Of a stretch of DNA of 51,886 bases, positions 6,979 through 15,398 are shown piece after piece. The position numbers and the translations under genes are program-made. Under the pieces are notes generated by a model. It was not told the origin of the DNA and did not search any database. It saw nothing but the letters and a program-made list of their open reading frames with translations. Within the stretch, counting starts at the first letter, position 1, and every line of letters starts with the position of its first letter. Origin of the DNA: UBA668 sp043740085. GTDB lineage: Bacteria; Actinomycetota; Acidimicrobiia; Acidimicrobiales; Ilumatobacteraceae. The stretch spans positions 1 through 51,886 of the forward strand of contig JAYUCY010000061.1 of NCBI GenBank assembly GCA_043740085.1, given 5' to 3'.

Positions 6979-8127
6979 TCAGGCCGCAACGGCGGAGGGG
7001 CGTAGCTTCTTCACCCACTGGCGCCCGAAGAGATAGATCACCGGCAGGGTGAACAGCAGCGGACCAATGAAGGCGAGTGGACGGTACAGCCACCACCACA
7101 GCGTGGGTTCACGGGCCTCGTTGCGCTTGCCGGCGAGCGCGTAACGGGCGGCACGGTGCAGCGCCATGCCGGTGGTGTGAAACAGGAACAGTGGCATCGA
7201 GAACCGGTTGATGGTCTCGTTGACCCGTGCCCAGCGAGGCCGTAGCAGACGCACTTCCACGCGCGGCCTGATGACCTCGGCGAACCCGGCTTGAAAGGCA
7301 ACGAGCGCCACGATGCACAGCGTCGGCGGCGCCATGTTGGAGGTCTCTCCGGGCACACCAACCATCGAGCCCGGGTAGAGGCCGCTGGCAACCAAGCCGG
7401 CCAGCGCAGCAAGACCGGCCCACAGCAGGGTCCAGTCGGCGCGGCGGGTGGCGGCGATCAGTCGTTCGTAGAAGAAGCCCAGCTGATGGCACAGCGACCA
7501 CACCGCGATCATGTTGATGATGCCCAGCCACTCATAGCCATAGCGGAAGCGCAGGACGTCGACAGCGCCAGCGGTGGTGGCGAGGAACACGAGCACGATG
7601 GTGTCCCACCGCTGGTGCAGCCACAAGAACACCGGCAGTAGCGCGATGAGCATGAGATAGACGCCCATGAACCAGAGCGGGCTGACGACGAGGAGCACGG
7701 CCTTGCCGATCCAGCGCAGGTCGAAGATGGCGCCGAGCGCAATTCCAAAAGCGACCCACACGCCCAGCAGTGTGAGTGTAGGAACCGCCAGGCCGCGCAT
7801 ACGGCGCAACACGAAGCGGTTGAGATGCTCACCCCTGGTCTGTGCCCGCCGCCAGGCAACGAGATGTGAGTAGCCGCCGACATAGAAGAACAACGGCATT
7901 ACCTGCAGCAACCACGTGACAGCCCACAGTCCGGTGGTGAAGCCGATGGGGTTGGTGGCGTGCGGACCGTCGTCCTTCCAGACGACGATGGTGAAGACCC
8001 AGTGCCAGGCGACGACAACGAGCAGGCTGAACGCGCGCATGAAGTCGATGTAGATGTCGCGCTGCACTGGTGGTGCTGCGCTGGCCGGAGTAGCACCCGC
8101 TGCCGCGGTGTTGGCCTGGTCGGTCAC
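6979..8127 (-). CDS. Acyltransferase-3 family integral membrane protein
   Basis: This 382-residue multi-pass protein opens with RDIYIDFMRAFSLLVVVAWHW, the conserved N-terminal helix of acyltransferase-3 (OafA-like) proteins, whose catalytic His lies in the equivalent of this segment. An FYVGGYSH segment and an R-RR-rich cytoplasmic loop (RFVLRRMRGLAVPTLTLLG) follow. About ten membrane helices are visible. The family transfers acyl groups to cell-surface glycans or lipids; the acceptor is unknown. The start is GTG 8127, 16 nt from the divergent CPBP protease start. The DMT transporter follows in the same direction. Confidence 0.78.
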   Translation of the reverse strand: MTDQANTAAAGATPASAAPPVQRDIYIDFMRAFSLLVVVAWHWVFTIVVWKDDGPHATNPIGFTTGLWAVTWLLQVMPLFFYVGGYSHLVAWRRAQTRGEHLNRFVLRRMRGLAVPTLTLLGVWVAFGIALGAIFDLRWIGKAVLLVVSPLWFMGVYLMLIALLPVFLWLHQRWDTIVLVFLATTAGAVDVLRFRYGYEWLGIINMIAVWSLCHQLGFFYERLIAATRRADWTLLWAGLAALAGLVASGLYPGSMVGVPGETSNMAPPTLCIVALVAFQAGFAEVIRPRVEVRLLRPRWARVNETINRFSMPLFLFHTTGMALHRAARYALAGKRNEAREPTLWWWLYRPLAFIGPLLFTLPVIYLFGRQWVKKLRPSAVAA

Positions 8128-8131
8128 GAGT

Positions 8132-8137
8132 TACCCT
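8132..8137 (+). promoter_or_regulatory. -10 box TACCCT of the CPBP protease gene
   Basis: TACCCT is followed by 6 nt and then GTG 8144. This decides the start, because longer frames overlap the divergent acyltransferase gene. Confidence 0.5.
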
Positions 8138-8143
8138 CGACTC

Positions 8144-8854
8144 GTGGCGACTGATGCATTGCCTGAGCGTAGGCGCTGGCAGTTGGCCGTCGGTGGTGTG
8201 CTCGCGACGTTGATGGTTGCCAACGTACTGTCGAATCGCGTGCTGCCATCGTGGGCGTATGTGCCGTGGAGCTTGGCCGTGGCGGCCGCGATCGTCGTCA
8301 TCGCGCGGCACTCGGTGTCGTTGCAGCAGATGGGTTTCACCGAGTGGCGTCGCGGCGCAGCCTGGGGCGGAGTGCTGTTTGCGCTGACCGCCGTCGTGCT
8401 CGGCGTGGGAGCGCTGATGCCGGTGTTCAGCGAGATGTACCACGATCGGCGTGTCGGCGGCAGTGCCGTCACATGGATCTACCAGGCTTTCGTGCGCATT
8501 CCGTTCGGGACGGCGGTGCTGGAGGAGACGGCGTTCCGGGCGGTACTGCCGGCGCTCTTTGCGGTTCGCTGGGGTGTACTTCGCGGATGCCTCGCGGCCT
8601 CGGTGTGTTTCGGGTTCTGGCATGTACTGCCGGCGTTGGGCCTCACGGAAGTCAATCCGGCGGCCACGCGCATCTTCGGCACGGGTAGCGCTGGCGTCGT
8701 GGCGGCGGTTGTTTTCGCGGTCGCGGGCACGGCGATTGCGGGCCTGTGGTGGTGCTGGATTCGGTACCGCGCGCGCAGCATCCTGGCCACGATGATCGCC
8801 CACGTCGCGTCGAACTCGGTGGCGTACACGATCGCCTGGTTCGTCACCCGCTGA
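8144..8854 (+). CDS. CPBP-family intramembrane glutamic/metallo-protease
   Basis: CPBP (Abi/Rce1-like) proteases cleave substrates within the membrane. The 236-residue protein has about six to eight membrane segments and the three signature motifs: EETAFR (EExxxR), FGFWH (FxxxH) and HVASN (HxxxN/D). The GTG start at 8144 lies 6 nt after TACCCT. The gene is 14 nt upstream of murI. In Mycobacterium the same position before murI is held by a rhomboid-like protein (Rv1337), so a different intramembrane protease may occupy the slot here (inference). No substrate is indicated. Confidence 0.82.
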   Translation: MATDALPERRRWQLAVGGVLATLMVANVLSNRVLPSWAYVPWSLAVAAAIVVIARHSVSLQQMGFTEWRRGAAWGGVLFALTAVVLGVGALMPVFSEMYHDRRVGGSAVTWIYQAFVRIPFGTAVLEETAFRAVLPALFAVRWGVLRGCLAASVCFGFWHVLPALGLTEVNPAATRIFGTGSAGVVAAVVFAVAGTAIAGLWWCWIRYRARSILATMIAHVASNSVAYTIAWFVTR

Positions 8855-8855
8855 G

Positions 8856-8861
8856 TAGTCT
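8856..8861 (+). promoter_or_regulatory. -10 box TAGTCT of murI
   Basis: TAGTCT ends 7 nt before ATG 8869, the leaderless spacing. Its first base is 2 nt after the CPBP stop codon. Confidence 0.5.
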
Positions 8862-8868
8862 TTCGGCG

Positions 8869-9672
8869 ATGGACCGGCCAATCGGGATGTTCGACAGTGG
8901 GTTCGGCGGGCTCACAGTTGCCCGCGCTGTCATCGACCTCCTGCCGCACGAACACCTCGTGTACATCGGCGATACCGGGCGTTACCCGTACGGTTCGCGG
9001 CCTCAGCACGAAGTGCGCGAGTTCGCCCACCAGATTGCCTGGAGTCTGGTCAAGGATTACGACGTGAAGGCGATTGTGGTCGCATGCAACACCGCCTCCG
9101 CAGCCGCGCTCGACGAGCTGGAGGCGGAACTGCCGGTGCCGGTGATCGATGTGGTGGCGCCCGGTGCTCGTGCATTGGTGAAGGCCACGCGCAGCGGCAA
9201 GGTGGGTGTTATCGGCACGGTTGGCACGATTCGGTCCGGCGCCTACGAGCGTGCCGTAGCTGTCACCGGCGCCGACGTGCAACTGACTGCCGCGGCGTGC
9301 CCTGGCCTCGTCGAGTTCGTCGAGCGCGGTCAGACCAGCGGCGAAGAAGTGCAGATCCTTGCCGAGCGTCTACTGGCACCCGTCGTCGATGCGGGCCTCG
9401 ACACCCTGTTGCTCGGCTGCACGCACTATCCATATCTCGAGTCGGTCATCGCAGAAGTGATGGGCTCCGACGTCACCTTGGTGAGCAGTGCCATCGAGAC
9501 CGCGCTCGTCGCTCGCGACCAACTGCACGGCGGCGGCCTGCTGCGTGCAGACGACGATGGGCCGGCGCAACTCCGCTTCCTGTCCAGCGGCGACATTTCA
9601 TGGTTTGCAGATCTGGGCGGGCGGCTACTCGGCCCCGAGCTGCGCAACGCCGCACAGTGGCACCACGACTAA
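8869..9672 (+). CDS. murI: Glutamate racemase
   Basis: MurI converts L-glutamate to D-glutamate for peptidoglycan. The 267-residue protein begins MDRPIGMFDSGFGGLTV, the diagnostic N-terminus. The two catalytic cysteines are visible: Cys73 in VACNTASA and Cys184 in LLGCTHYP. YIGDTGRYPYG is the conserved substrate loop. Start ATG 8869 follows TAGTCT by 7 nt. A longer upstream frame runs into the CPBP gene and is rejected. It precedes rph and rdgB, an order also known in mycobacteria. Confidence 0.95.
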   Translation: MDRPIGMFDSGFGGLTVARAVIDLLPHEHLVYIGDTGRYPYGSRPQHEVREFAHQIAWSLVKDYDVKAIVVACNTASAAALDELEAELPVPVIDVVAPGARALVKATRSGKVGVIGTVGTIRSGAYERAVAVTGADVQLTAAACPGLVEFVERGQTSGEEVQILAERLLAPVVDAGLDTLLLGCTHYPYLESVIAEVMGSDVTLVSSAIETALVARDQLHGGGLLRADDDGPAQLRFLSSGDISWFADLGGRLLGPELRNAAQWHHD

Positions 9673-9732
9673 CCGACGACTAACCGATATCCACATTGAA
9701 CGACAGACAGAATCTCACCGAGGAGACTTGCC

Positions 9733-10491
9733 ATGCCCCGTCCAGACGGCCGTGCCGACAACGAACTGCGCCCGATCACCTTCGAGCGCGACTACACCGA
9801 GATGGCGGCCGGCAGTGTGCTGGTGACCTTCGGCAAGACGCGGGTGCTGTGCACCGCCAGCATTGACGAGAGCGTGCCGCGCTGGATGAAGGGCAGTGGC
9901 AAGGGTTGGGTCACGGCCGAGTACTCGATGCTGCCGGGCGCTTCACCCGAGCGCATCGATCGCGAAGCAGCGAAGGGCAAGCAGAGCGGTCGCACCGTCG
10001 AGATCCAGCGGCTGATCGGCCGTGCGCTGCGCGCCTCGTGCGACATGAAGTTGCTGGGCGAGCGCCAAGTGATTGTCGACTGCGATGTGTTGCAGGCAGA
10101 CGGCGGCACCCGCACTGCCAGCATCTGCGGTGGCTACCTGGCGTTGCACGACGCCCTGACGAGGTTGGTGCAGAACAAGGCCATCAACCAGCATCCGTTG
10201 CACTCGTACGTGTCGGCCATCAGCGTTGGCATTGTCGGTGGCGTGCCGGTGCTCGACCTGCCGTACGTGGAGGACAGCACGGCCGAGGTCGACATGAACG
10301 TGGTCGTGCTGGGCCAGCCTGGTGACGAGCCGAAATTCGTGGAAGTCCAAGGCACGGCCGAGGGCGCTGCATTCAGCCGTAGCGAACTCGATGCGCTGCT
10401 CGCCTTGGCAACCAAGGGATTGGCCGAGATCATCGACCTGCAGGCGTTACTGGTTGCCGAGCCGCCGACGGCACGCATATTGGGTCGATGA
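9733..10491 (+). CDS. rph: Ribonuclease PH
   Basis: This phosphorolytic 3'-5' exoribonuclease trims tRNA and rRNA precursors. The 252-residue protein begins MPRPDGRADNELRPI. It carries conserved RNase PH segments including SVLVTFGKTRVLCTAS, GWVTAEYSMLPG, the RT-EIQRLIGRALR motif and DVLQADGGTRTASI, with C-terminal VEVQGTAEGAAF. ATG 9733 has AGGAGA about 6 nt upstream. The final bases overlap rdgB by 4 nt (ATGA), so the two are translationally coupled. Confidence 0.95.
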   Translation: MPRPDGRADNELRPITFERDYTEMAAGSVLVTFGKTRVLCTASIDESVPRWMKGSGKGWVTAEYSMLPGASPERIDREAAKGKQSGRTVEIQRLIGRALRASCDMKLLGERQVIVDCDVLQADGGTRTASICGGYLALHDALTRLVQNKAINQHPLHSYVSAISVGIVGGVPVLDLPYVEDSTAEVDMNVVVLGQPGDEPKFVEVQGTAEGAAFSRSELDALLALATKGLAEIIDLQALLVAEPPTARILGR

Positions 10492-11093
10492 GCACCCTTC
10501 CGCAACTGGTCAGCGCGACGGCCAACCCGCACAAGGTCGCCGAGATCGGGGGCATCCTCGCCGGGCTGGTTGATTTGGTCCCGCGCCCTGCCGACATTCC
10601 TGAGGTGGTGGAGGACGCAGGCACGTTGGAGGGCAACGCACGGCTCAAGGCGGCTTCTATCTGCGCCGCCACCGGGCTTCCTGCCGTCAGCGATGACACG
10701 GGTTTGTTTGTCGTGGCGCTCGACGGCGAGCCCGGGGTGGAGACCGCCTACTACGCAGGGCCGCAGGCCACGTACGCGGAGAACCGGGCCAAGCTGCTGC
10801 AGGCATTGGATGGTGTAGTCGACCGGCGGGCAAGTTTCCGAACCATGGTGATGGTGGTCTGGCCCGATGGTCGCGAGCTGTGCGAGGAGGGCGTGTGCGA
10901 GGGCACCATCGCCACCGAGGAACGTGGCGATCGCGGTTTCGGCTTCGACCCGCTGTTCATTCCGGACGACGGTGACGGCCGTACGTTCAGCCTGATGACC
11001 GACACGGAGAAGAACGAGATCTCGCATCGCGGTAGGGCGTTCGTCGCGCTGGTGCAGGCCTTGCGCAAGCAAGCAACCTTCGAGCACGGCTGA
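10488..11093 (+). CDS. rdgB: XTP/dITP diphosphohydrolase (non-canonical purine NTP pyrophosphatase)
   Basis: RdgB/Ham1 hydrolyses ITP, dITP and XTP to keep deaminated purines out of nucleic acid. The 201-residue protein has the family landmarks: SATANPHKVAEI at the N-terminus, the DTGLFV loop with its metal-binding Asp after PAVSDD, GFGFDPLFIP, and the C-terminal EKNEISHRGRAF. It overlaps rph by 4 nt. Confidence 0.95.
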   Translation: MSTLPQLVSATANPHKVAEIGGILAGLVDLVPRPADIPEVVEDAGTLEGNARLKAASICAATGLPAVSDDTGLFVVALDGEPGVETAYYAGPQATYAENRAKLLQALDGVVDRRASFRTMVMVVWPDGRELCEEGVCEGTIATEERGDRGFGFDPLFIPDDGDGRTFSLMTDTEKNEISHRGRAFVALVQALRKQATFEHG

Positions 11094-11099
11094 GGCTCT

Positions 11100-11651
11100 G
11101 TGTCCGACGTGGAAGGGGCTGCGTCGCACATCGAGATCGAGCCTGTTGGCGCGTCGCCGGCCAGCGACCTCGGGTTTGTGGAGATGCTCGGTTCAGAACT
11201 GCCCCGCCTGCAGCGGATTGCTCGGCTGCTGGTGGGCGACGCAGACGTGGCTGACGATCTGTTGGCCGAGGCGATCGCTCGGACCCTGCCGAAGTGGCGC
11301 GGTGGCACCGTTGCAGACCCGGCGGCGTACGTGCGGCGGGTACTGGTCAACCTGACCAATCGGCGATGGCGTCGGCGACGCCTGTCTGCCCGCAGCGACC
11401 ACTTCGCGCTCGGCTGGACGCTGCCGACTCTTGATCTCAGCGGCGAAACCGCCGAGCGCGATCGAACACTGCGTGCGGTGCATGCGCTGCCGGCACGTCG
11501 GCGAGCTGTGATCGTGCTGCGGTTCTACGACGACATGTCCGAGTCGGCGATTGCTGGCGTGCTGGGCATCAGCGTGGGCACAGTGAAGTCGACACTGTCT
11601 CGCGCGTTGGAGCAACTCCGCGGAGCACTCGAGACTCAGGAGGATGCATGA
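11100..11651 (+). CDS. ECF-type RNA polymerase sigma factor, SigE family
   Basis: The 183-residue protein has a sigma region 2 (LPRLQRIARLLVGDADVADDLLAEAIAR at about 35-62) and a region 4 (HALPARRRAVIVLRFYDDMSE...LGISVGTVKSTLSRALEQLR). It resembles the actinobacterial SigE-family ECF group. Start GTG 11100 lies 6 nt after rdgB. It overlaps the next gene by 4 nt. That partner is a single-pass protein with an external propeller, so it is the likely (anti-)sigma control protein. The target promoter is not evident. Confidence 0.88.
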   Translation: MSDVEGAASHIEIEPVGASPASDLGFVEMLGSELPRLQRIARLLVGDADVADDLLAEAIARTLPKWRGGTVADPAAYVRRVLVNLTNRRWRRRRLSARSDHFALGWTLPTLDLSGETAERDRTLRAVHALPARRRAVIVLRFYDDMSESAIAGVLGISVGTVKSTLSRALEQLRGALETQEDA

Positions 11652-12979
11652 ACGATCGTTTCGATGAACGCCTGCGAGCGCATCTCTCCACCATGGACAC
11701 CGTTGAGGTGGCCGGCGCTGACGCAATCGGCGCAGGCGTTGCGCGGTCGCAACGCCGTCACGAACGCACGCGCCGCGCTGCACTCGGCGGTGCTATCTCC
11801 GCGTTGTTGGTAGCAGGTTCAGTAGTCGTATGGAACGCGGGCGGAGGTCCCGAGCGAGTGACCAGCGGCGACGGCGGTGCGCCCACAACGGTCGCAAAGA
11901 GCGCCGCGCCAGCAACGACGGTCATATCGACGATTCCTCCACCAACAGCCGATCTCGGCGGCAGCCCGTGGGCCGCTGTTCCCCCGGGTCCGCGTAAGGG
12001 TGTCAGTGGGGCGACGGTGGTGTGGACGGGCACGGAGGCGGTCGCGTTTGGCGGCCAATCAGTAGCCGAGATCGCCGGAATTGACGAAGGCGTCGACGCG
12101 TACGACCCGCTCAGCGCTCAATGGCGATCCGTTTCCACCGAGGTGCCATTGCTGGCTCCCATCCTCGTCTGGACAGGTGACACGATTCTTGCTGTCGGCT
12201 GGACCAAGACCGGTGCTCCTCGATCCGTGGCGGCCACTCTCTCGCTGGAAAGCGGGGTGTGGACGATCCAGGCCGATGCGCCGGCACCCGACAAGCTCTG
12301 GTCCGCCGACCCTTGGGTGTGGACAGGATCCGAGCTGCTCGTGATGTCCGGTAACGAAGGTCTCGACGCGGCCACGGCTCAGGCCTTTAATCCCACCACC
12401 AACGAGTGGCGGGTGCTGCCGTCGGCTCCGCTGGCCCCGAGGTATCACGCAGCATCGGTGTGGACAGGCGATGAGTGGCTGATCTGGGGTGGAGGGGATG
12501 GCTCCAACGACTTCGCTGATGGCGTTGCATACAACCCAACGACCGACGCCTATCGACCGCTGGCGGCATCGATTCTGTCCAACCGCCGAGTGCCGGGCGT
12601 GTGGACCGGGACGGAGATGATTGTCCTCGGCGGCGCGAGTGGGGGCGACCCCACCGGCAACGGAGAGATGGCAATGTCAGACGGGGCCGCGTACAACCCG
12701 GTCACCGACATGTGGCGGCCGACCAGGTCGGGCTTTGCTCACCCTGGCTTCGTTCCGGTGTGGACTGGCTCGCTCATCATCCAGTTCGCCAAGGGTGGTG
12801 CCGTCTGGTACGACCCGGCAGCGGACGAGTGGAGCAGTGGTGACATGACGTTCGGCGAGGTGTCGCACGATGACAGCTCGCCGGTGTGGACGGGCACGAC
12901 GGTGATTTTCCTCGGCAGCTACGACGGCAGCACCGGCGGCGCCACCTTTACGCCGCCCGACGTGTCACCAGCCGCGTAG
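11648..12979 (+). CDS. Membrane-anchored seven-repeat beta-propeller protein (putative anti-sigma or sensor partner)
   Basis: The 443-residue protein has a short cytoplasmic N-terminus (about 1-45, ending RRHERTRRAAL), one membrane helix (ISALLVAGSVVVW) and a large extracytoplasmic part. That part carries seven VWTG-type repeats: VWTGTEAVAFGG, VWTGDTILAVGW, VWTGSELLVMSG, VWTGDEWLIWGG, VWTGTEMIVLGG, VWTGSLIIQF and VWTGTTVIFLG. They are spaced as in a kelch-like propeller, so seven blades would close the ring. The 4-nt overlap with the ECF sigma gene and the topology suggest the N-terminus holds the sigma factor until the propeller senses a ligand. No classical zinc anti-sigma motif is seen, so this role is inferred. 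Confidence 0.8.
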   Translation: MNDRFDERLRAHLSTMDTVEVAGADAIGAGVARSQRRHERTRRAALGGAISALLVAGSVVVWNAGGGPERVTSGDGGAPTTVAKSAAPATTVISTIPPPTADLGGSPWAAVPPGPRKGVSGATVVWTGTEAVAFGGQSVAEIAGIDEGVDAYDPLSAQWRSVSTEVPLLAPILVWTGDTILAVGWTKTGAPRSVAATLSLESGVWTIQADAPAPDKLWSADPWVWTGSELLVMSGNEGLDAATAQAFNPTTNEWRVLPSAPLAPRYHAASVWTGDEWLIWGGGDGSNDFADGVAYNPTTDAYRPLAASILSNRRVPGVWTGTEMIVLGGASGGDPTGNGEMAMSDGAAYNPVTDMWRPTRSGFAHPGFVPVWTGSLIIQFAKGGAVWYDPAADEWSSGDMTFGEVSHDDSSPVWTGTTVIFLGSYDGSTGGATFTPPDVSPAA

Positions 12980-13096
12980 GTCAATCGGCCACTTCTCCAC
13001 CACCTCCTGCCCACGAACACGCCACGCGGTCTCGGCCATTGCCATGGTCTTCGGCCCGACATCGGCGACCGCGAACTCCCGCGGGACGAATGTCAC
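12965..13096 (-). pseudogene. Possible small gene or gene remnant (43 codons)
   Basis: A minus-strand frame from a GTG at 13096 to TGA at 12967-12965 reads TFVPREFAVADVGPKTM, then AMAETAWRVRGQEVVEKWP. Its codons show strong G/C preference at third positions, like the real genes here. It overlaps the 3' end of the propeller gene by 15 nt. I do not recognise the family. It could be the C-terminal remnant of a lost gene or a genuine small protein. Confidence 0.3.
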
Positions 13097-13133
13097 ACCG
13101 GGCAGCGCTCCACGCGAGCGATTCCGATGATTA

Positions 13134-13156
13134 CGATACGAAACTGTTCCGTATCG
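13134..13156. promoter_or_regulatory. Inverted-repeat operator before the MFS exporter gene
   Basis: Half-sites CGATACGAAAC (13134-13144) and GTTCCGTATCG (13146-13156) are inverted copies with one mismatch around a central T. The site ends 13 nt before the exporter start, over the expected ribosome-binding and promoter region. The likely ligand protein is the TetR regulator at 14770. Confidence 0.7.
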
Positions 13157-13169
13157 AAAGGCAAGGCAA

Positions 13170-14768
13170 TTGAGCTCTACAGCACTCACTCACGAACCAG
13201 ACGTGTTGGACCCTGCAATCCACGCTCGTCGCTGGTTCACATTGGCCACGCTGTGCCTCAGCTTGTTGATCATCGTGATGGACAATACGATCCTCAACGT
13301 CGCCATCCCGTCGCTGGTGAAGGAGTTGGGCGCCACCAACAGCGAGCTGCAGTGGATTGTTGACGGGTACACACTCGTCTTCGCCGGCCTGTTGCTCACC
13401 ACCGGCAGCCTCGGTGATCGGTTCGGCCGCAAGCGGGCCCTACGTGTCGGCATTGTGATCTTCGCCTTCGGCTCGATGCTGTCTGCCCTGGCCGACTCGC
13501 CGTCCAACCTCATCGCCACCAGAGCACTGATGGGTGTCGGCGGCGCGCTGATCATGCCATCGACGCTGTCGATCTTGACCAACGTGTTTCGCGACCCGAA
13601 GGAACGCGGTCGCGCCATTGCGATTTGGGCGGGCTTCTCCGGTCTTGGTGTTGCGCTCGGCCCGGTCACCGGCGGTCTTCTACTGACGCACTTCTCGTGG
13701 AGCTCGGTCTTCTGGGTGAACCTGCCGATCGGCGCCATCGCCCTGATCGCCGGTCACTACTTTGTGTCCGAGTCGAAGGATCCATCGGCGCCGCGGCTGG
13801 ACCCGCTTGGTGCGGTGCTCTCCATCGTGGGCCTTGGCGCACTGTTGTTCGGCATCATCGAGGGCCCTGGCAAGGGTTGGACCAGCCCCGAAGTGCTGTT
13901 GGCCTTCGGTGTCGGCATCGTCGGTCTGGCGGCCTTCATCCTGTGGGAGAAGCACACCGACCACCCGATGCTCGATATGAGCTTCTTCAAGAACCCGCGC
14001 TTTACCGCTGCCAACACCGCGGTCACGCTGACGTTCTTTGCGTTGTTCGGCTCGCTGTTCCTGATGACGCAGTACTGGCAGCTGGTGCACGGCTACAGTC
14101 CGCTGCAGGCAGGTGTGCGGTTGATTCCGTACGCGATGACGATGATGATCACCGCTCCGCTGTCGGCACGCCTGGTGGAGCGGCTGGGCACCAAGCGGGT
14201 GGTGACGATGGGTTTGTCCATCATCTCGGTGGCGATGATCGTGCTCTCTACGATTCACACCGACACCAGCTACCCGCGAGTCATCATCAACATGTGCTTC
14301 ATGGCGTTCGGTATGGCGCTGACGATGGCGCCTGCCACCGAAAGCGTGATGGGTTCGTTACCTCGCTCGAAGGCAGGCGTGGGCTCTGCCGTCAACGACA
14401 CCACTCGTCAGATGGGTGGCGCGCTCGGGGTGGCCATCATCGGCAGCCTGGTCGCCAGTGTGTACGCCGGCGGCATCGACGATGTCGCCGGTGGCTTCGG
14501 CCTGGGCGGTGCCCTACTTGGCGAAGCGCGTGGCAGCCTTGGCGCGGCGCTGAAGGTTTCGCAGGGGCTCGGACCCACCGGCGATACGTTCGCACGGGCG
14601 GCCAAGGACTCATTCGTCGACGGCTTGTCGCAGGGCCTGCTGCTCGGCGCGGCAGTGGTCGCGATCGCCGCGTTCGTGGCGTACCGGTTCCTGCCCGCCG
14701 CCGCCAGGGACGAGCTGGTGATCGTGGAGGATTCGGCCGCCAGCCTGACGTCAGTGGCAGGATCGTGA
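13170..14768 (+). CDS. MFS drug-efflux transporter, DHA2 (EmrB/QacA) family, 14 TM
   Basis: This proton-driven multidrug exporter has 532 residues and about 14 membrane helices. MDNTILNVAIPSL and WIVDGYTLVFAGLLLTTGSLGDRFGRK are the D1 motif and motif A of DHA2 transporters, and RALMGVGGALIMPSTLSIL is the antiporter motif C. The start is TTG 13170 with AAGG-rich sequence upstream. A 23-bp inverted repeat lies just before it, and the tetR gene starts 1 nt after the stop. Together this is a typical repressor-controlled efflux unit. The substrate is unknown. Confidence 0.9.
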   Translation: MSSTALTHEPDVLDPAIHARRWFTLATLCLSLLIIVMDNTILNVAIPSLVKELGATNSELQWIVDGYTLVFAGLLLTTGSLGDRFGRKRALRVGIVIFAFGSMLSALADSPSNLIATRALMGVGGALIMPSTLSILTNVFRDPKERGRAIAIWAGFSGLGVALGPVTGGLLLTHFSWSSVFWVNLPIGAIALIAGHYFVSESKDPSAPRLDPLGAVLSIVGLGALLFGIIEGPGKGWTSPEVLLAFGVGIVGLAAFILWEKHTDHPMLDMSFFKNPRFTAANTAVTLTFFALFGSLFLMTQYWQLVHGYSPLQAGVRLIPYAMTMMITAPLSARLVERLGTKRVVTMGLSIISVAMIVLSTIHTDTSYPRVIINMCFMAFGMALTMAPATESVMGSLPRSKAGVGSAVNDTTRQMGGALGVAIIGSLVASVYAGGIDDVAGGFGLGGALLGEARGSLGAALKVSQGLGPTGDTFARAAKDSFVDGLSQGLLLGAAVVAIAAFVAYRFLPAAARDELVIVEDSAASLTSVAGS

Positions 14769-14769
14769 C

Positions 14770-15360
14770 ATGAACTCCGAAGTTCGCCGCGGCCGCCCGC
14801 GCAATGAAGCGTGCACCGGTGAGATTTTGGAGGCAGCACTGCACCTGGTTGCAGAGGTCGGCATTGCCGGACTGACGATGGATGCCGTCGCCGCGTGCGC
14901 CGGTGTTGGCAAGGCCACCATCTACCGTCGGTGGACATCGAAGGAAGCGCTGATGCTGGACGCCTGGATGTCGTGTGTGCGCAAGCCACCCGCGCCCGAT
15001 ACCGGCACCCTCCTGGGCGACCTGGAAGCCCTGCTCGGCGGAATCGATTCGCCCTTGTCGGATCGCGAGCTGCAGCGAGTGTTCCCGCAGATGATCGCCG
15101 CTGCCAAGGTCAACCCTGAGGTGGCCGATGCGTATCGGGCGTTCGTCGAGCAACGACGCGCGCCCCTGCGGGCAGTGTTGCTGCGCGGTGTTGAGCGTGG
15201 CGAGATTGACCCGACGGCCGACCTTGACGTGGTGCAAGACCTGTTCGTCGCCCCGCTGATGTACCGCTGGATTGTCACCGACGCGCCCATCGACGAGACG
15301 GTGATCCGTCAGATCATCGCCACTGTCACCGCCGGCATCGCGGTGCGGGCAACCGCCTGA
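14770..15360 (+). CDS. TetR/AcrR-family transcriptional regulator
   Basis: The 196-residue protein opens RRGRPRNEACTGEILEAAL. The helix-turn-helix TMDAVAACAGVGKATIYRRWTSKEALM lies at about 37-63, followed by a C-terminal ligand domain with the QQRRAPLRAVLLRGVERGEI segment common in TetR C-terminal group 11-like members. It directly follows the exporter gene and most likely binds the 13134-13156 palindrome to repress the exporter and itself. Confidence 0.88.
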   Translation: MNSEVRRGRPRNEACTGEILEAALHLVAEVGIAGLTMDAVAACAGVGKATIYRRWTSKEALMLDAWMSCVRKPPAPDTGTLLGDLEALLGGIDSPLSDRELQRVFPQMIAAAKVNPEVADAYRAFVEQRRAPLRAVLLRGVERGEIDPTADLDVVQDLFVAPLMYRWIVTDAPIDETVIRQIIATVTAGIAVRATA

Positions 15361-15361
15361 T

Positions 15362-15388
15362 TTCTCAGCCTTCTCAGCCTTCTCAGCC
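15362..15388. repeat. Three tandem copies of a 9-bp unit (TTCTCAGCC)
   Basis: The unit occurs three times in direct succession just after the tetR stop. It is short and may simply be slippage between convergent genes. Confidence 0.7.
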
Positions 15389-15398
15389 GGTCAGCGGT

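Noticed and set aside
13625..14773. Plus-strand frame of 382 codons inside the MFS gene
   Set aside because: Arg/Gly/His-rich shadow of a GC-rich gene in another frame.
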